Assembly (NCBI GenBank): GCA_036260805.1
Contig: DATALZ010000014.1
Coordinates: 62,001 to 126,000 of the forward strand
Direction: 5' to 3'
Source of the DNA: Thermocaproicibacter sp036260805
Lineage (GTDB): Bacteria > Bacillota > Clostridia > Oscillospirales > Acutalibacteraceae
DNA length: 64,000 nucleotides
The notes beneath the pieces were generated by a model that did no database searches, was not told where the DNA came from, and was given only the letters and a program-made list of their open reading frames with translations. The translations under genes were made by a program, and so were the position numbers. Numbering within the stretch: position 1 is the first letter of the stretch; every line of letters starts with the position of its first letter. Below, in pieces: positions 42,110 through 49,780 of this stretch.

Positions 42110-42583
42110 TCATCTTTCATGCCTTTTGCCGGTCAGCGTATCGATCTCAAGCCGGACAACCGCCATCTGGGCAAAATATTTCGGATTATACGATGGCTTG
42201 CCCCGGAAACCGTATTTTTTCATGATGAAGTCCAAAGCCTCTGAAATTTCCTGCCGATTCTCAAGAATCGCAGCATGGCCCTCGCCAATTACGCTATCGT
42301 AGGCCGCAGACCAGTCGCAGGCTTCTTCTCCCGATATCAGCTGAAAAGAGCAGTCGGCTTCGAAGCAGATATTGGGGTTCTGCCGGATCAATTCAATCTT
42401 TCTGCCTTGCCGTGCGGAATGAAAATAAAGGGTCAGTTTGCCGTTCTCCGCCTTGTAACCGAAATTGAGGGGTACAACGTAAGGCTTGCCGTTATCGCAC
42501 AATGCCAGATGGATGACCGTGCATTGATCCAGTATCGAAATGATGTCATTGAAATCTTTAACTTCTCTGTCGCTTCTGCGCAT
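42110..42583 (-). CDS. Pyridoxamine 5'-phosphate oxidase-like FMN-binding protein (NimA type)
   Basis: This 157-residue split-barrel flavoprotein begins MRRSDREVKDFNDIISILDQ, the typical start of NimA/HugZ-type proteins. The FMN phosphate-binding strand follows (YVVPLNFGYKAENGKLTLYFHSA), and the closing segment is AVVRLEIDTLTGKR. Such proteins bind FMN and may reduce nitro compounds or act as antioxidants; there is no direct evidence for resistance. AAGGAG precedes the ATG at 42583; the frame is open further upstream without a ribosome site. Confidence 0.85.
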   Translation of the reverse strand: MRRSDREVKDFNDIISILDQCTVIHLALCDNGKPYVVPLNFGYKAENGKLTLYFHSARQGRKIELIRQNPNICFEADCSFQLISGEEACDWSAAYDSVIGEGHAAILENRQEISEALDFIMKKYGFRGKPSYNPKYFAQMAVVRLEIDTLTGKRHER

Positions 42584-42691
42584 GTTGTTACGCTCCTTTT
42601 TCAGTGGGTATTGGAACCTGATAAAATAATAGCGGGAGCAGCCCGAAACTGTCCCGCTATGCAAATCATGTCTTAAATCAACTTTGCCTGC

Positions 42692-44065
42692 TTAGAACTG
42701 GATTTTATCTTCGATATATTTTTCGAGCTGATCAATGGCAATACGTTCCTGTTTCATGGTGTCGCGGTCACGCACAGTTACGCAGCCGTCCTCTTCACTT
42801 TGGAAATCGTAGGTGACGCAGAACGGAGTGCCGATTTCATCCTGGCGGCGGTAACGCTTGCCGATGGAGCCTGCGTCGTCGTAGTCGGCATTAAACTTCT
42901 TGGCAAGGCGGGCATGAACTTCCTGAGCCTTATCGTTCAGCTTTTTGCTCAGCGGCAGAACAGCGCACTTGAACGGAGCCAGAGCCGGGTGCAGGCGAAG
43001 CACCACGCGGGTGTCTTTTTCATCCAGTTTTTCCTCGTCGTAAGCGTCCACAAGGAAGGCGAGGGCGACACGGTCGGCACCGAGGGACGGCTCGATAACA
43101 AAAGGAATATAGCGTTCGTTTGTCTCCGGGTCGAAGTATTCAAGGCTCTTGCCGGAGTGCTCCTGATGACGCGAGAGGTCGTAATTTGTACGGTCTGCAA
43201 TGCCCCAGAGTTCGCCCCAGCCGAACGGGAACAGATATTCAATATCCGTCGTTGCCTTGGAGTAGAACGAGAGCTCTTCCTTTTCATGGTCGCGCAGGCG
43301 GATGTTCTTTTCTGTCATGCCGAGGCCGAGCAGGAAGTTTTTGCAGTAATCTTTCCAGTAATAGAACCAGTCAAGGTCGGTATCCGGCTTGCAGAAAAAT
43401 TCAAGCTCCATCTGCTCAAATTCACGAGTACGGAAGGTGAAGTTGCCGGGAGTGATTTCATTGCGGAAACTTTTGCCGATCTGGCCGATGCCGAATGGAA
43501 CTTTGCGGCGGGTTGTACGCTGTACATTCGCAAAATTCACGAAGATGCCCTGGGCAGTTTCCGGACGAAGATAGATTTCGTTCTTCGCGTCTTCGGTAAC
43601 GCCCTGGAATGTTTTGAACATTAAGTTGAACTTGCGGATATCAGTGAAATTGGAAGAACCGCAGACCGGGCATTTGATGCCATGTTCTTTGATATAGGCG
43701 CTCATCTGCTCAAACGTCATGCCGTTTGCGTCTCCACCCGCATCCTCAATCAGCTTGTCCGCACGATGACGGGTTTTGCAGTCGCGGCAGTCCATCAGGG
43801 GGTCGGAAAATCCGCCCACATGGCCGGAAGCCACCCAAACCTGCGGATTCATCAGAATAGCCGCGTCAAGTCCTACGTTGTAGGGGCTCTCCTGAACGAA
43901 TTTTTTCCACCACGCGCGCTTTACGTTGTTTTTGAACTCAACACCTAACGGGCCGTAGTCCCACGTGTTGGAAAGTCCGCCGTAGATTTCGGAGCCGGAA
44001 TAGACAAATCCGCGGTTTTTGCAAAGAGTGACGACTTGATCCATGGTTTTTTCGGTAGCTTGCAT
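42692..44065 (-). CDS. glyS: Glycine--tRNA ligase, single-chain alpha2 type
   Basis: This 457-residue class II enzyme charges tRNA-Gly. The N-terminus carries the family start VTLCKNRGFVYSGSEIYGGL. A four-Cys zinc site is formed by DCRDC and CPVCGSS. The class II motifs are visible around RPETAQGIFVNF and EPSLGADRVALAFL, and the C-terminal anticodon-binding domain follows. The eukaryote/archaeal-like dimer form is the rule in many Firmicutes, in contrast to the alpha/beta GlyQS. GGAGG precedes the ATG. No T-box leader is visible in the short gap to gtrA. Confidence 0.96.
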   Translation of the reverse strand: MQATEKTMDQVVTLCKNRGFVYSGSEIYGGLSNTWDYGPLGVEFKNNVKRAWWKKFVQESPYNVGLDAAILMNPQVWVASGHVGGFSDPLMDCRDCKTRHRADKLIEDAGGDANGMTFEQMSAYIKEHGIKCPVCGSSNFTDIRKFNLMFKTFQGVTEDAKNEIYLRPETAQGIFVNFANVQRTTRRKVPFGIGQIGKSFRNEITPGNFTFRTREFEQMELEFFCKPDTDLDWFYYWKDYCKNFLLGLGMTEKNIRLRDHEKEELSFYSKATTDIEYLFPFGWGELWGIADRTNYDLSRHQEHSGKSLEYFDPETNERYIPFVIEPSLGADRVALAFLVDAYDEEKLDEKDTRVVLRLHPALAPFKCAVLPLSKKLNDKAQEVHARLAKKFNADYDDAGSIGKRYRRQDEIGTPFCVTYDFQSEEDGCVTVRDRDTMKQERIAIDQLEKYIEDKIQF

Positions 44066-44104
44066 GTTAGTTCCTCCATTTGGGAACGCTGGCTGCGTTC
44101 CACA

Positions 44105-44524
44105 TTATTTTTTCCTGAAAATCACAAGCTTGCTTAACGCATAGTTAATGATGATGACAATGACGTTGTCCACGATTTTTGCCCAAAGCGAATTCCAGCG
44201 GCCGATATCAATCAACAGCCACAAGCAGGCATAATCAACACCCAGCGAGAACAGCCGTGCGCCGATAAAGCTGGCAAACTCCCTCCACAGAATTGCTGCC
44301 TGAAAGCTTTTGCTCTTAAAAACACAAAGCTTGTTCGTAATAAAAGCAAAGGAAACAGCGACAATCCATGCGAGAATATTAGCCGCCTGCCACGACCAGC
44401 GCAAACTTTTGTTGGCAACCTGAAACACCGCAATGTTGATTACCGTGGTGAGAACACCGAAGACAATATATAATATCATCTCCGGGGTCGTAAGAAATTT
44501 CCAGACCTTTTTGACAAAATCCAT
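44105..44524 (-). CDS. GtrA-family membrane protein
   Basis: This 139-residue protein has four membrane helices and the family start FGVLTTVINIAVF, with a later segment ALSKLVIFRKK at the C-terminus. GtrA-like proteins are thought to flip lipid-linked sugars for cell-surface polymers; the partner glycosyltransferase is not nearby. It is 39 nt upstream of glyS in the same direction, so the two may be co-transcribed. Confidence 0.87.
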   Translation of the reverse strand: MDFVKKVWKFLTTPEMILYIVFGVLTTVINIAVFQVANKSLRWSWQAANILAWIVAVSFAFITNKLCVFKSKSFQAAILWREFASFIGARLFSLGVDYACLWLLIDIGRWNSLWAKIVDNVIVIIINYALSKLVIFRKK

Positions 44525-44688
44525 GCTGACACCGCCATTTTGACAGGATGTTTATAGTTTACCATCCTGTTTGTTTTGTTGCAAGAAGATAGCCCGCTTT
44601 TTTAGCGCTTTTATCAAAATAATAAGGAATTTGTAAGATGCATCTATTTTCTTTATAAATCCTATGAGAAATCGGTTGGTAAAATGCA

Positions 44689-44717
44689 TTGACAGTATTT
44701 GCCAATGATGCTATAAT
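44689..44717 (+). promoter_or_regulatory. Near-consensus promoter of the tandem membrane proteins
   Basis: A perfect TTGACA and a perfect TATAAT are separated by 17 nt, about 90 nt upstream of the ATG at 44806. Such a strong promoter suggests high expression of the two small membrane proteins. Confidence 0.85.
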
Positions 44718-44805
44718 TGCTGCGAAATGGGAATAATCGTCTTCGCACCCATGCAGTCGGCTCAGTCGGCTGTGAGCTGGAGACAGTTTGAAAGAGGGGT
44801 TTGTT

Positions 44806-45306
44806 ATGGAACAGAAAAACTTAAGAAAAACCAGCGGCATGCCTCTAATTTTGGGCCTGGCTGGCGGAGTGCTGCTGCTCATCGGCACGATTTTGCAGTC
44901 CGGTGTTTCAACAGCATATGTCAATTATGTTTACAGTACGGTCGGGCTGAATATTACGATCAGCCAGAACATTATGCTGATTATTTCAGTGATTGGATTT
45001 TTGATTTATCCGGGTATTTTCCTGCTTCTTCTGCTGCTTGGTATGAACCAGCCGAAACGGGGAACCGCTTTTGCCGTTGTTTGGATTGTCTTCTCCGGGT
45101 TGGGAACCCTCTCAGGGCTTGTAAACCTGATTCACGCAAACGCAGATTTAATGGCACTCTCAAACCAGCTGGTCCCAGGCGGATATTACCTCTACTCGAT
45201 TTTGTCCCTTCTGGGTCAGGTCTGCATTCTGCTTTCATGCATTGCGATGCTGAAACGCCTGCATCAGCCGGAAGGGTTCGAGACGCCGACCACGGCGAAT
45301 TCATAA
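44806..45306 (+). CDS. Membrane protein, tandem copy A
   Basis: This 166-residue protein has about four membrane helices. The N-terminal KNLRKTSGMPLILGLAGGVL and the C-terminal SCIAMLKRLHQPEGFETPTT are shared with the next gene, so the two are paralogues. The ATG at 44806 has AAAGAGGGG upstream. No known family is recognised. It is driven by a near-consensus promoter. Confidence 0.7.
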   Translation: MEQKNLRKTSGMPLILGLAGGVLLLIGTILQSGVSTAYVNYVYSTVGLNITISQNIMLIISVIGFLIYPGIFLLLLLLGMNQPKRGTAFAVVWIVFSGLGTLSGLVNLIHANADLMALSNQLVPGGYYLYSILSLLGQVCILLSCIAMLKRLHQPEGFETPTTANS

Positions 45307-45352
45307 AATTAAGGTTACGCGATCTGGTGATCGGAAGAAAGGGTTTTATGAT

Positions 45353-45859
45353 ATGAAGAGTAAAAAATTAGCAAAGACCTGCGGTTTGCCGCTTTACCTG
45401 GGTTTGGCAGCGGGAATTCTGTTGCTGGCTGGTAATATTTTATACCCCGGCGTTATTTATAATATTCAGTTGGATGCTGCGGGTGGTACATCGTATTTCA
45501 GTTCTTTTCTGTATCGTCCCATTGCATTACAGATCGTCGAATTTCTGATTTACCCGGGTATCTTTCTGATTCTTCTTCTATTGGCCATAAAAGAACCGAG
45601 ACGCGGCAGCGCTTTCGCCATATTATGGATTGTTTTTTCGGCGCTGGGCATTTTGTCCTTGATTTTGTCCGGCATTTTCATGGCCCCGTATGTTTTGCCT
45701 AGTTCCGGCCGCCAGATTTCGGCAAACGCTATTTACCTGTGTATAAGCACCTTGCTAACCGTTTTGGGCAGCCTTTCTCTGCTGCTTTCGTGCATTGCGT
45801 TGCTGAAACGCCTGCATCAGCCGGACGGGTTCGAGACACCGACTGCTGTGAATCAGTAA
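45353..45859 (+). CDS. Membrane protein, tandem copy B
   Basis: This 168-residue paralogue of the preceding gene has the same plan of about four membrane helices. Shared blocks are KKLAKTCGLPLYLGLAAGIL at the start and SCIALLKRLHQPDGFETPTA at the end; the central helices and the outer loops have diverged. It follows copy A after 46 nt and is probably in the same transcript. Its 3' end overlaps the converging reductase gene by 7 nt. Function unknown. Confidence 0.7.
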   Translation: MKSKKLAKTCGLPLYLGLAAGILLLAGNILYPGVIYNIQLDAAGGTSYFSSFLYRPIALQIVEFLIYPGIFLILLLLAIKEPRRGSAFAILWIVFSALGILSLILSGIFMAPYVLPSSGRQISANAIYLCISTLLTVLGSLSLLLSCIALLKRLHQPDGFETPTAVNQ

Positions 45860-46560
45860 GGCTTTGCGCCGTCCAGCCATCCCTGCTCCTTCCAGTATTT
45901 TCGGTCGACGGGGATATCTTTCCCGGAACGGTGCATCCATCTGCAAAAACCGAACATAGATCTGCAGAATAACGTTGGCGCGCTGTCTCCCCGTGAGACG
46001 GAGCGCCAGAATTTTTTCGCTGATTTCTGAATCCTGCGGTCATACTTTCGCCGCCGCTTTTCCGGGACGGAATCCCAGTTATAAGCCTTAATGGCGAATC
46101 CAAGGCGATAAGTCCGGTTGATGCCCCAATACTTGATGCAGTCCGCAATCGGCTTCATAGATAATTTCATGCCGGCGCCAGCCGCTGTGGAAAGGATCAT
46201 TGCCTTTTTATGGAACATTTCCGGGCGAGGCCTGTGTACAAGAAAAAGAAACGGCAGATGATCCAGAAAATTCTTCATTCCGCCGCTTGCGGACATCACA
46301 TAAACCGGTGTGGTGAAAATCAAAGCGTCCGCGTCCAGCATTGCGTCAAGAATTGGGCGGACGTATTTTTTGTGAGGGCAGAAATCCTCGCCTTTTATTA
46401 CGCAGGAGCAGCACCCGCGGCAAAATTCGGGCATATCCTGAGGCATAAAAAATTCCTGCACGGAGATTTCCTCGTGCTTTTTCATTTCGTCCAAAAATTG
46501 CTGCGTCAGGCAATATGTATTTCCTTTGTGCGGGCTACCGTTTATCACGACAAGTTTCAT
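45853..46560 (-). CDS. Flavodoxin-fold NAD(P)H-dependent reductase
   Basis: This 235-residue protein starts with KLVVINGSPHKGNTYCL, the FMN-phosphate loop of the NADPH-dependent FMN reductase/iron-sulfur flavoprotein family, and has the second family block ADALIFTTPVYVMSASGGMK. A Cys-rich stretch, EFCRGCCSCVIKGEDFC (about residues 45-61), could bind an Fe-S cluster. A longer C-terminal extension of about 60 residues is basic. The ATG at 46560 is preferred over an upstream GTG. It may reduce quinones, metals or FMN; the substrate is unknown. Confidence 0.85.
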   Translation of the reverse strand: MKLVVINGSPHKGNTYCLTQQFLDEMKKHEEISVQEFFMPQDMPEFCRGCCSCVIKGEDFCPHKKYVRPILDAMLDADALIFTTPVYVMSASGGMKNFLDHLPFLFLVHRPRPEMFHKKAMILSTAAGAGMKLSMKPIADCIKYWGINRTYRLGFAIKAYNWDSVPEKRRRKYDRRIQKSAKKFWRSVSRGDSAPTLFCRSMFGFCRWMHRSGKDIPVDRKYWKEQGWLDGAKPY

Positions 46561-46611
46561 CTGTTCCACAGCCTTTCCTACAGCATTTTCAGTTTAATTA
46601 TAGCGTTAGCT

Positions 46612-46650
46612 TGTGTTCATCCCCCCGCCGTAGGCGGGGGGATGAACACA
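46612..46650. repeat. Perfect 18-bp palindrome in the divergent region
   Basis: TGTGTTCATCCCCCCGCC and its exact complement are separated by GTA. It lies between the reductase gene (minus) and manA (plus), upstream of both, so a terminator role is unlikely. Confidence 0.75.
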
Positions 46651-46719
46651 TTTTATCTCGCAATACTAAATGAAATTGATGTAATAATATGCAGACCTCT
46701 GCATTCAAGAAAAAATCGC

Positions 46720-46748
46720 TTGCGATTCAATTGAAAAAAGTATACAAT
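46720..46748 (+). promoter_or_regulatory. Promoter of manA
   Basis: TTGCGA and TACAAT are separated by 17 nt, about 75 nt upstream of the start codon. Confidence 0.5.
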
Positions 46749-46824
46749 CATTGGTAGAAACAAATAGTAATCTTATCAAAATTACACAAGCGATTAGATT
46801 TGCATTACAGTAGGAGTGATTTTA

Positions 46825-47796
46825 TTGGCACCGATTTATCCAATGAAACTGAAAGCGGCATGTAAAGATTATCTTTGGGGCGGCACCAGACTCAGAACGG
46901 AATACCATCAGCAGAGCGATGCGGAAAAGGTTGCTGAAAGCTGGATGCTTTCAAGCCATCCGGACGGGCCGTCCTCAATTTTGAACGGTGAATATGAAGG
47001 TTTGCTTTTTCCAGAATATCTGACCCGCGCCGGCCGGGAAATTCTTGGCACCGACTGCGATAAATTTCCGGACTTTCCCGTACTGATTAAACTGATTGAC
47101 GCGAAGGACAGGCTGTCCATTCAGGTTCATCCGGACGACGCTTACGCAAGAACCCACGGTGGCGAGTTCGGTAAAACGGAAATGTGGTATATTGTAGACT
47201 GTGAACCGGGCGCCAGCCTGTATTACGGCTTTGACCATCCGATCTCAAAAGAAGAATTCAAGCAGAGAATCGAAAACAATACGCTTGAAGAAGTGCTGAA
47301 TAAGGTTCAGGTACATCCGGGGGACGTTTTCTTTATCGAGTCGCGCACCCTTCATGCGATTGGTGCAGGAATCCTGATTGCAGAGATTCAGCAGAATTCC
47401 AATCTGACTTATCGAATCTACGACTACGGCCGTATCGGGAAGGACGGGAATCCGCGCCAGCTGCATATTTCAGAAGCATTGGATGTAACACTTCTCGCTC
47501 CCCCGACAAGGCCCGCACATGCACAGGGAGTTCGTGAAACAGGCGCAGGATACAGCCGTATTCTTTTGTCGTCCTGCGATATTTTCACCGTGTATGAGAT
47601 GGAAATCCGCGAAGCGGCGCTGAATGCGGACAATAGGAGTTTCCATTCGCTTGTCTGCATCGGCGGCGACGCGATCCTTGTTAAGAACGGCAAAGCGGAG
47701 CTTTCGTTTGAAAAAGGAGACAGCGTTTTCATTCCCGCCGGTTATGGAGATTACACGATTAAGGGCGACTGCCTTGTCCTCTGGACAACGGTTTAA
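46825..47796 (+). CDS. manA: Mannose-6-phosphate isomerase, class I
   Basis: This 323-residue zinc enzyme interconverts mannose 6-phosphate and fructose 6-phosphate. Zinc and active-site blocks are SIQVHPDDAYA, FGKTEMWYIVDC and the later VHPGDVFFIESRTLHAIGAG, typical of the short Firmicutes type. The TTG at 46825 is chosen because AGGAG lies 9 nt before it; a GTG at 46816 is too close to that site. It ends by overlapping the YmfI-like gene by 4 nt in a TTTAAA palindrome. Confidence 0.92.
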   Translation: MAPIYPMKLKAACKDYLWGGTRLRTEYHQQSDAEKVAESWMLSSHPDGPSSILNGEYEGLLFPEYLTRAGREILGTDCDKFPDFPVLIKLIDAKDRLSIQVHPDDAYARTHGGEFGKTEMWYIVDCEPGASLYYGFDHPISKEEFKQRIENNTLEEVLNKVQVHPGDVFFIESRTLHAIGAGILIAEIQQNSNLTYRIYDYGRIGKDGNPRQLHISEALDVTLLAPPTRPAHAQGVRETGAGYSRILLSSCDIFTVYEMEIREAALNADNRSFHSLVCIGGDAILVKNGKAELSFEKGDSVFIPAGYGDYTIKGDCLVLWTTV

Positions 47797-48518
47797 ATAA
47801 TCATTCCACCGTTAATGCCAAGAATCTGGCCTGTAATAAAGTCCGCGTCCGGGGATGCGAGAAAGCTTACCGCCGCGGCAATATCTTCCGGAGTCCCGAT
47901 TCGGCAGAGCGGGGTTTCTTCTTTCAGCTCCCGGATGGTTTCTTCGCTCAAGGCAGCGTTCATCTGCGTGTCGATTACCCCGGGTGCAATACAGTTTACC
48001 TGAATGTTGGACGGGCCGACCTCTTTGGCCAGTGCTTTCGTCAGCCCGATGACCGCTGCTTTGGCTGCGGAATAATGGACCTCACAGGATGCGCCTACCT
48101 GCCCCCACATGGATGAAATATTGATGATCTTCCCCTGCTTTTGGTGGATCATGTAGGGGAGGGCCAGCTGACAGCAATGAAAGACCCCTGTTACATCCAC
48201 TGCAAACATGCGTTCCCAATCCTGCTCTGTCAGGTCGGTAAACAGCTTCTGCTGGGCGATGCCGGCGCTGTTGACCAGCAGGTCAATTCCGCCCGAAGCG
48301 CAGAACATGGCTTCCACCTGAGAACGGTCGGAGATATCCGACTTGTATAATTCTGCGCACTTAATACTATATGAATTGTTCAGCTCGTTCAGAAGCGAAT
48401 TTGCGTCGCTGTCTGAGCGGGCATAATTTATAATTACATAAAAACCGTCCCGGCACAGTCTGCGGGCGACGGCTCTTCCGATTCCCCTTGACGCGCCGGT
48501 GACGAGCGCTTTTTTCAT
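47793..48518 (-). CDS. Short-chain dehydrogenase, FabG/YmfI type
   Basis: This 241-residue SDR enzyme has the NAD(P) motif TGASRGIGRAVARRL and the catalytic Ser-Tyr-Lys in ISSMWGQ and HYSAAKAAV. The block QQKLFTDLTEQDWERMFAVD together with SSMWGQVGASCEVHYSAAKA is the form seen in YmfI proteins, which finish the 5-aminopentanol modification of elongation factor P. A general 3-oxoacyl-ACP reductase role is the alternative. It starts after AGGAGGAA and stands alone. Confidence 0.85.
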   Translation of the reverse strand: MKKALVTGASRGIGRAVARRLCRDGFYVIINYARSDSDANSLLNELNNSYSIKCAELYKSDISDRSQVEAMFCASGGIDLLVNSAGIAQQKLFTDLTEQDWERMFAVDVTGVFHCCQLALPYMIHQKQGKIINISSMWGQVGASCEVHYSAAKAAVIGLTKALAKEVGPSNIQVNCIAPGVIDTQMNAALSEETIRELKEETPLCRIGTPEDIAAAVSFLASPDADFITGQILGINGGMII

Positions 48519-48623
48519 AATATTCCTCCTTGGCCTCGCATTCTGCGAAACCTTTTTTCAATTATACCACGATTCCCAGAAAAACTGGCGAATTTATGGA
48601 CGAGGCAGGCAAATTTATCGCGC

Positions 48624-48636
48624 TTGCATAGTATGG
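48624..48636 (+). promoter_or_regulatory. Promoter-like element shared with the 49566 gene
   Basis: TTGCATAGTATGG recurs as TTGCATATTATGG upstream of the next gene. The CATA is close to the -10 of mother-cell SigK promoters (CATAnnnTA), but the -35 here reads GC instead of AC. Confidence 0.4.
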
Positions 48637-48683
48637 TATAGGGCTGTTTATGCCCACCCCTGATTTTTAAGGAGGAATATTCT

Positions 48684-48854
48684 TTGAGTTGCTGGTATAG
48701 TAACTTGTGGATTAATCCATGCGAATGGCCGTGCGGAATTCCAGCACAGTGGCCCGCATGGCCAAGAATTCCTGTAGCACCGATTCCGTATCCCCCTTCT
48801 CTTTTAGCAGCTGAACGTTTTGGAATACAGAACACGGATTATAACGAGACGTAA
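48684..48854 (+). CDS. 56-residue Trp/Pro/Cys-rich peptide, possibly spore-associated
   Basis: A TTG start 8 nt after a perfect AAGGAGG opens a frame of 56 codons ending at TAA. The peptide has five Trp and three Cys in its first 25 residues, then a Pro-rich centre (PRIPVAPIPYPPS) and an acidic polar tail (NTDYNET). It has no signal peptide or membrane helix. The aromatic, Cys-rich, Pro-rich make-up resembles small coat or exosporium proteins or a precursor peptide. It lies close to a minus-strand spore-type gene that shares a promoter-like element. No known family is recognised. Confidence 0.6.
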   Translation: MSCWYSNLWINPCEWPCGIPAQWPAWPRIPVAPIPYPPSLLAAERFGIQNTDYNET

Positions 48855-48988
48855 ATTTTACAGCAATTTACTTTTTAGATTACCGAATGCGTTTCTATGG
48901 CTGAATTTCTTTCTTCCCGCTTAAAACGCTATGAGAAGCTGAATTGCTTTCTTTCGATCAATATAGTTTGGGCAGATATCCCGAAAAG

Positions 48989-49020
48989 TTCAGGGCCGGT
49001 GTTTTAAGCACCGGCCCTGA
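48989..49020 (-). terminator. Terminator of the DUF4489-like gene
   Basis: The perfect stem TCAGGGCCGGTG / CACCGGCCCTGA with loop TTTTAAG is followed on the minus strand by ACTTTT. It lies 40 nt after the stop codon. Confidence 0.75.
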
Positions 49021-49059
49021 GCCTTATCGTGCGGTGATATCTGTGTGCACACCGGCTTT

Positions 49060-49566
49060 TTATCGGTTGGAAACTGCGAGTACGCTGAGGACTGCATTGT
49101 TGATGGATGCGCCCGGGGTGATGTCAATAATGGAGTTTGTGGAAAGCTGTACGGAATAGGTGTAGAATCCGGGCCGTACGTCGGGATCAAAGAACTGGAA
49201 GCTGAAAGCTTCTCCCTCAAGAACAGTAACGGTCGTTGAGAAAGTATAGGTTGAACCTACGCCGATTGGAGCTCCGTCGCCCACAGAGCGGCGGATCTGG
49301 AAGTTCAGCGTTACGGAAATGCCGATCGGAAGGTTAACAATACTGCTGAAATGCAGCAGAACGTTCGCCGGGCCGATTTCTCTGGTATCTATGGTTGTTG
49401 AAACGACGTTGATTGGTTCCGCAAAAAGGGTGGTGATAACTGGAAGCGGACCCACACTGCCGCTGGAAGCATTCAAAGCAACCTGTTTTCTTCCGGTTGG
49501 GTAACTGCCGGCTGTAACTGGCGATAAAGCCGTATCAGGATAGTATGCAAGTGAATTACAACTCAT
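49060..49566 (-). CDS. DUF4489-like protein, possible spore surface protein
   Basis: This 168-residue protein begins MSCNSLAYYPDTALSPVTAG after AGGAGG, with no signal peptide. The rest is a beta-rich domain with Ser/Thr/Val-rich strands: PLPVITTLFAEPINVVSTTI, REIGPANVLLHFSSIVN and RPGFYTYSVQLSTN. The pattern matches the DUF4489 family as I recall it, which is common in spore-forming clostridia, though I cannot confirm this without a search. The ATG at 49566 is far better supported than any earlier start. A SigK-like promoter is seen upstream. Confidence 0.6.
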   Translation of the reverse strand: MSCNSLAYYPDTALSPVTAGSYPTGRKQVALNASSGSVGPLPVITTLFAEPINVVSTTIDTREIGPANVLLHFSSIVNLPIGISVTLNFQIRRSVGDGAPIGVGSTYTFSTTVTVLEGEAFSFQFFDPDVRPGFYTYSVQLSTNSIIDITPGASINNAVLSVLAVSNR

Positions 49567-49605
49567 TGGAATCCTCCTAAAAAGTAGTCGTAGAATTGCT
49601 TCACT

Positions 49606-49633
49606 CCATAATATGCAATTTTTTACATAAGGT
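49606..49633 (-). promoter_or_regulatory. SigK-like promoter of the DUF4489-like gene
   Basis: On the minus strand AC, a 16-nt spacer and CATATTATG follow the mother-cell SigK form (AC, 16-17, CATAnnnTA) with one mismatch. It lies about 40 nt before the ribosome site. Confidence 0.45.
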
Positions 49634-49726
49634 ACCGAAATCAGCCATAATATTAAGCGCGAACAATAGGCGCAGTTCAAAATAAGATATCGCTGCAGGA
49701 GACGCGGTTTTGCACCCATGCTTAAA

Positions 49727-49761
49727 TAAAAAAACTCCCGCATTCCTTACGGATGCGGGAG
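49727..49761 (-). terminator. Terminator of the purine permease gene
   Basis: The stem CTCCCGCATCC / GAATGCGGGAG, read on the minus strand, is followed by eight U. It lies 20 nt after the stop codon. Confidence 0.88.
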
Positions 49762-49780
49762 CAGGTAGTAATGTCTTTTG

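Noticed and set aside
46612..46650. The 18-bp palindrome as a transcription terminator
   Set aside because: It lies upstream of both neighbours, and no T tract follows in either direction.
48515..48835. Minus-strand frame overlapping the 56-residue gene
   Set aside because: It lacks a ribosome site, is Gly/His/Arg-rich in the way of antisense frames, and overlaps the start of the YmfI-like gene. The plus-strand frame has a perfect AAGGAGG.
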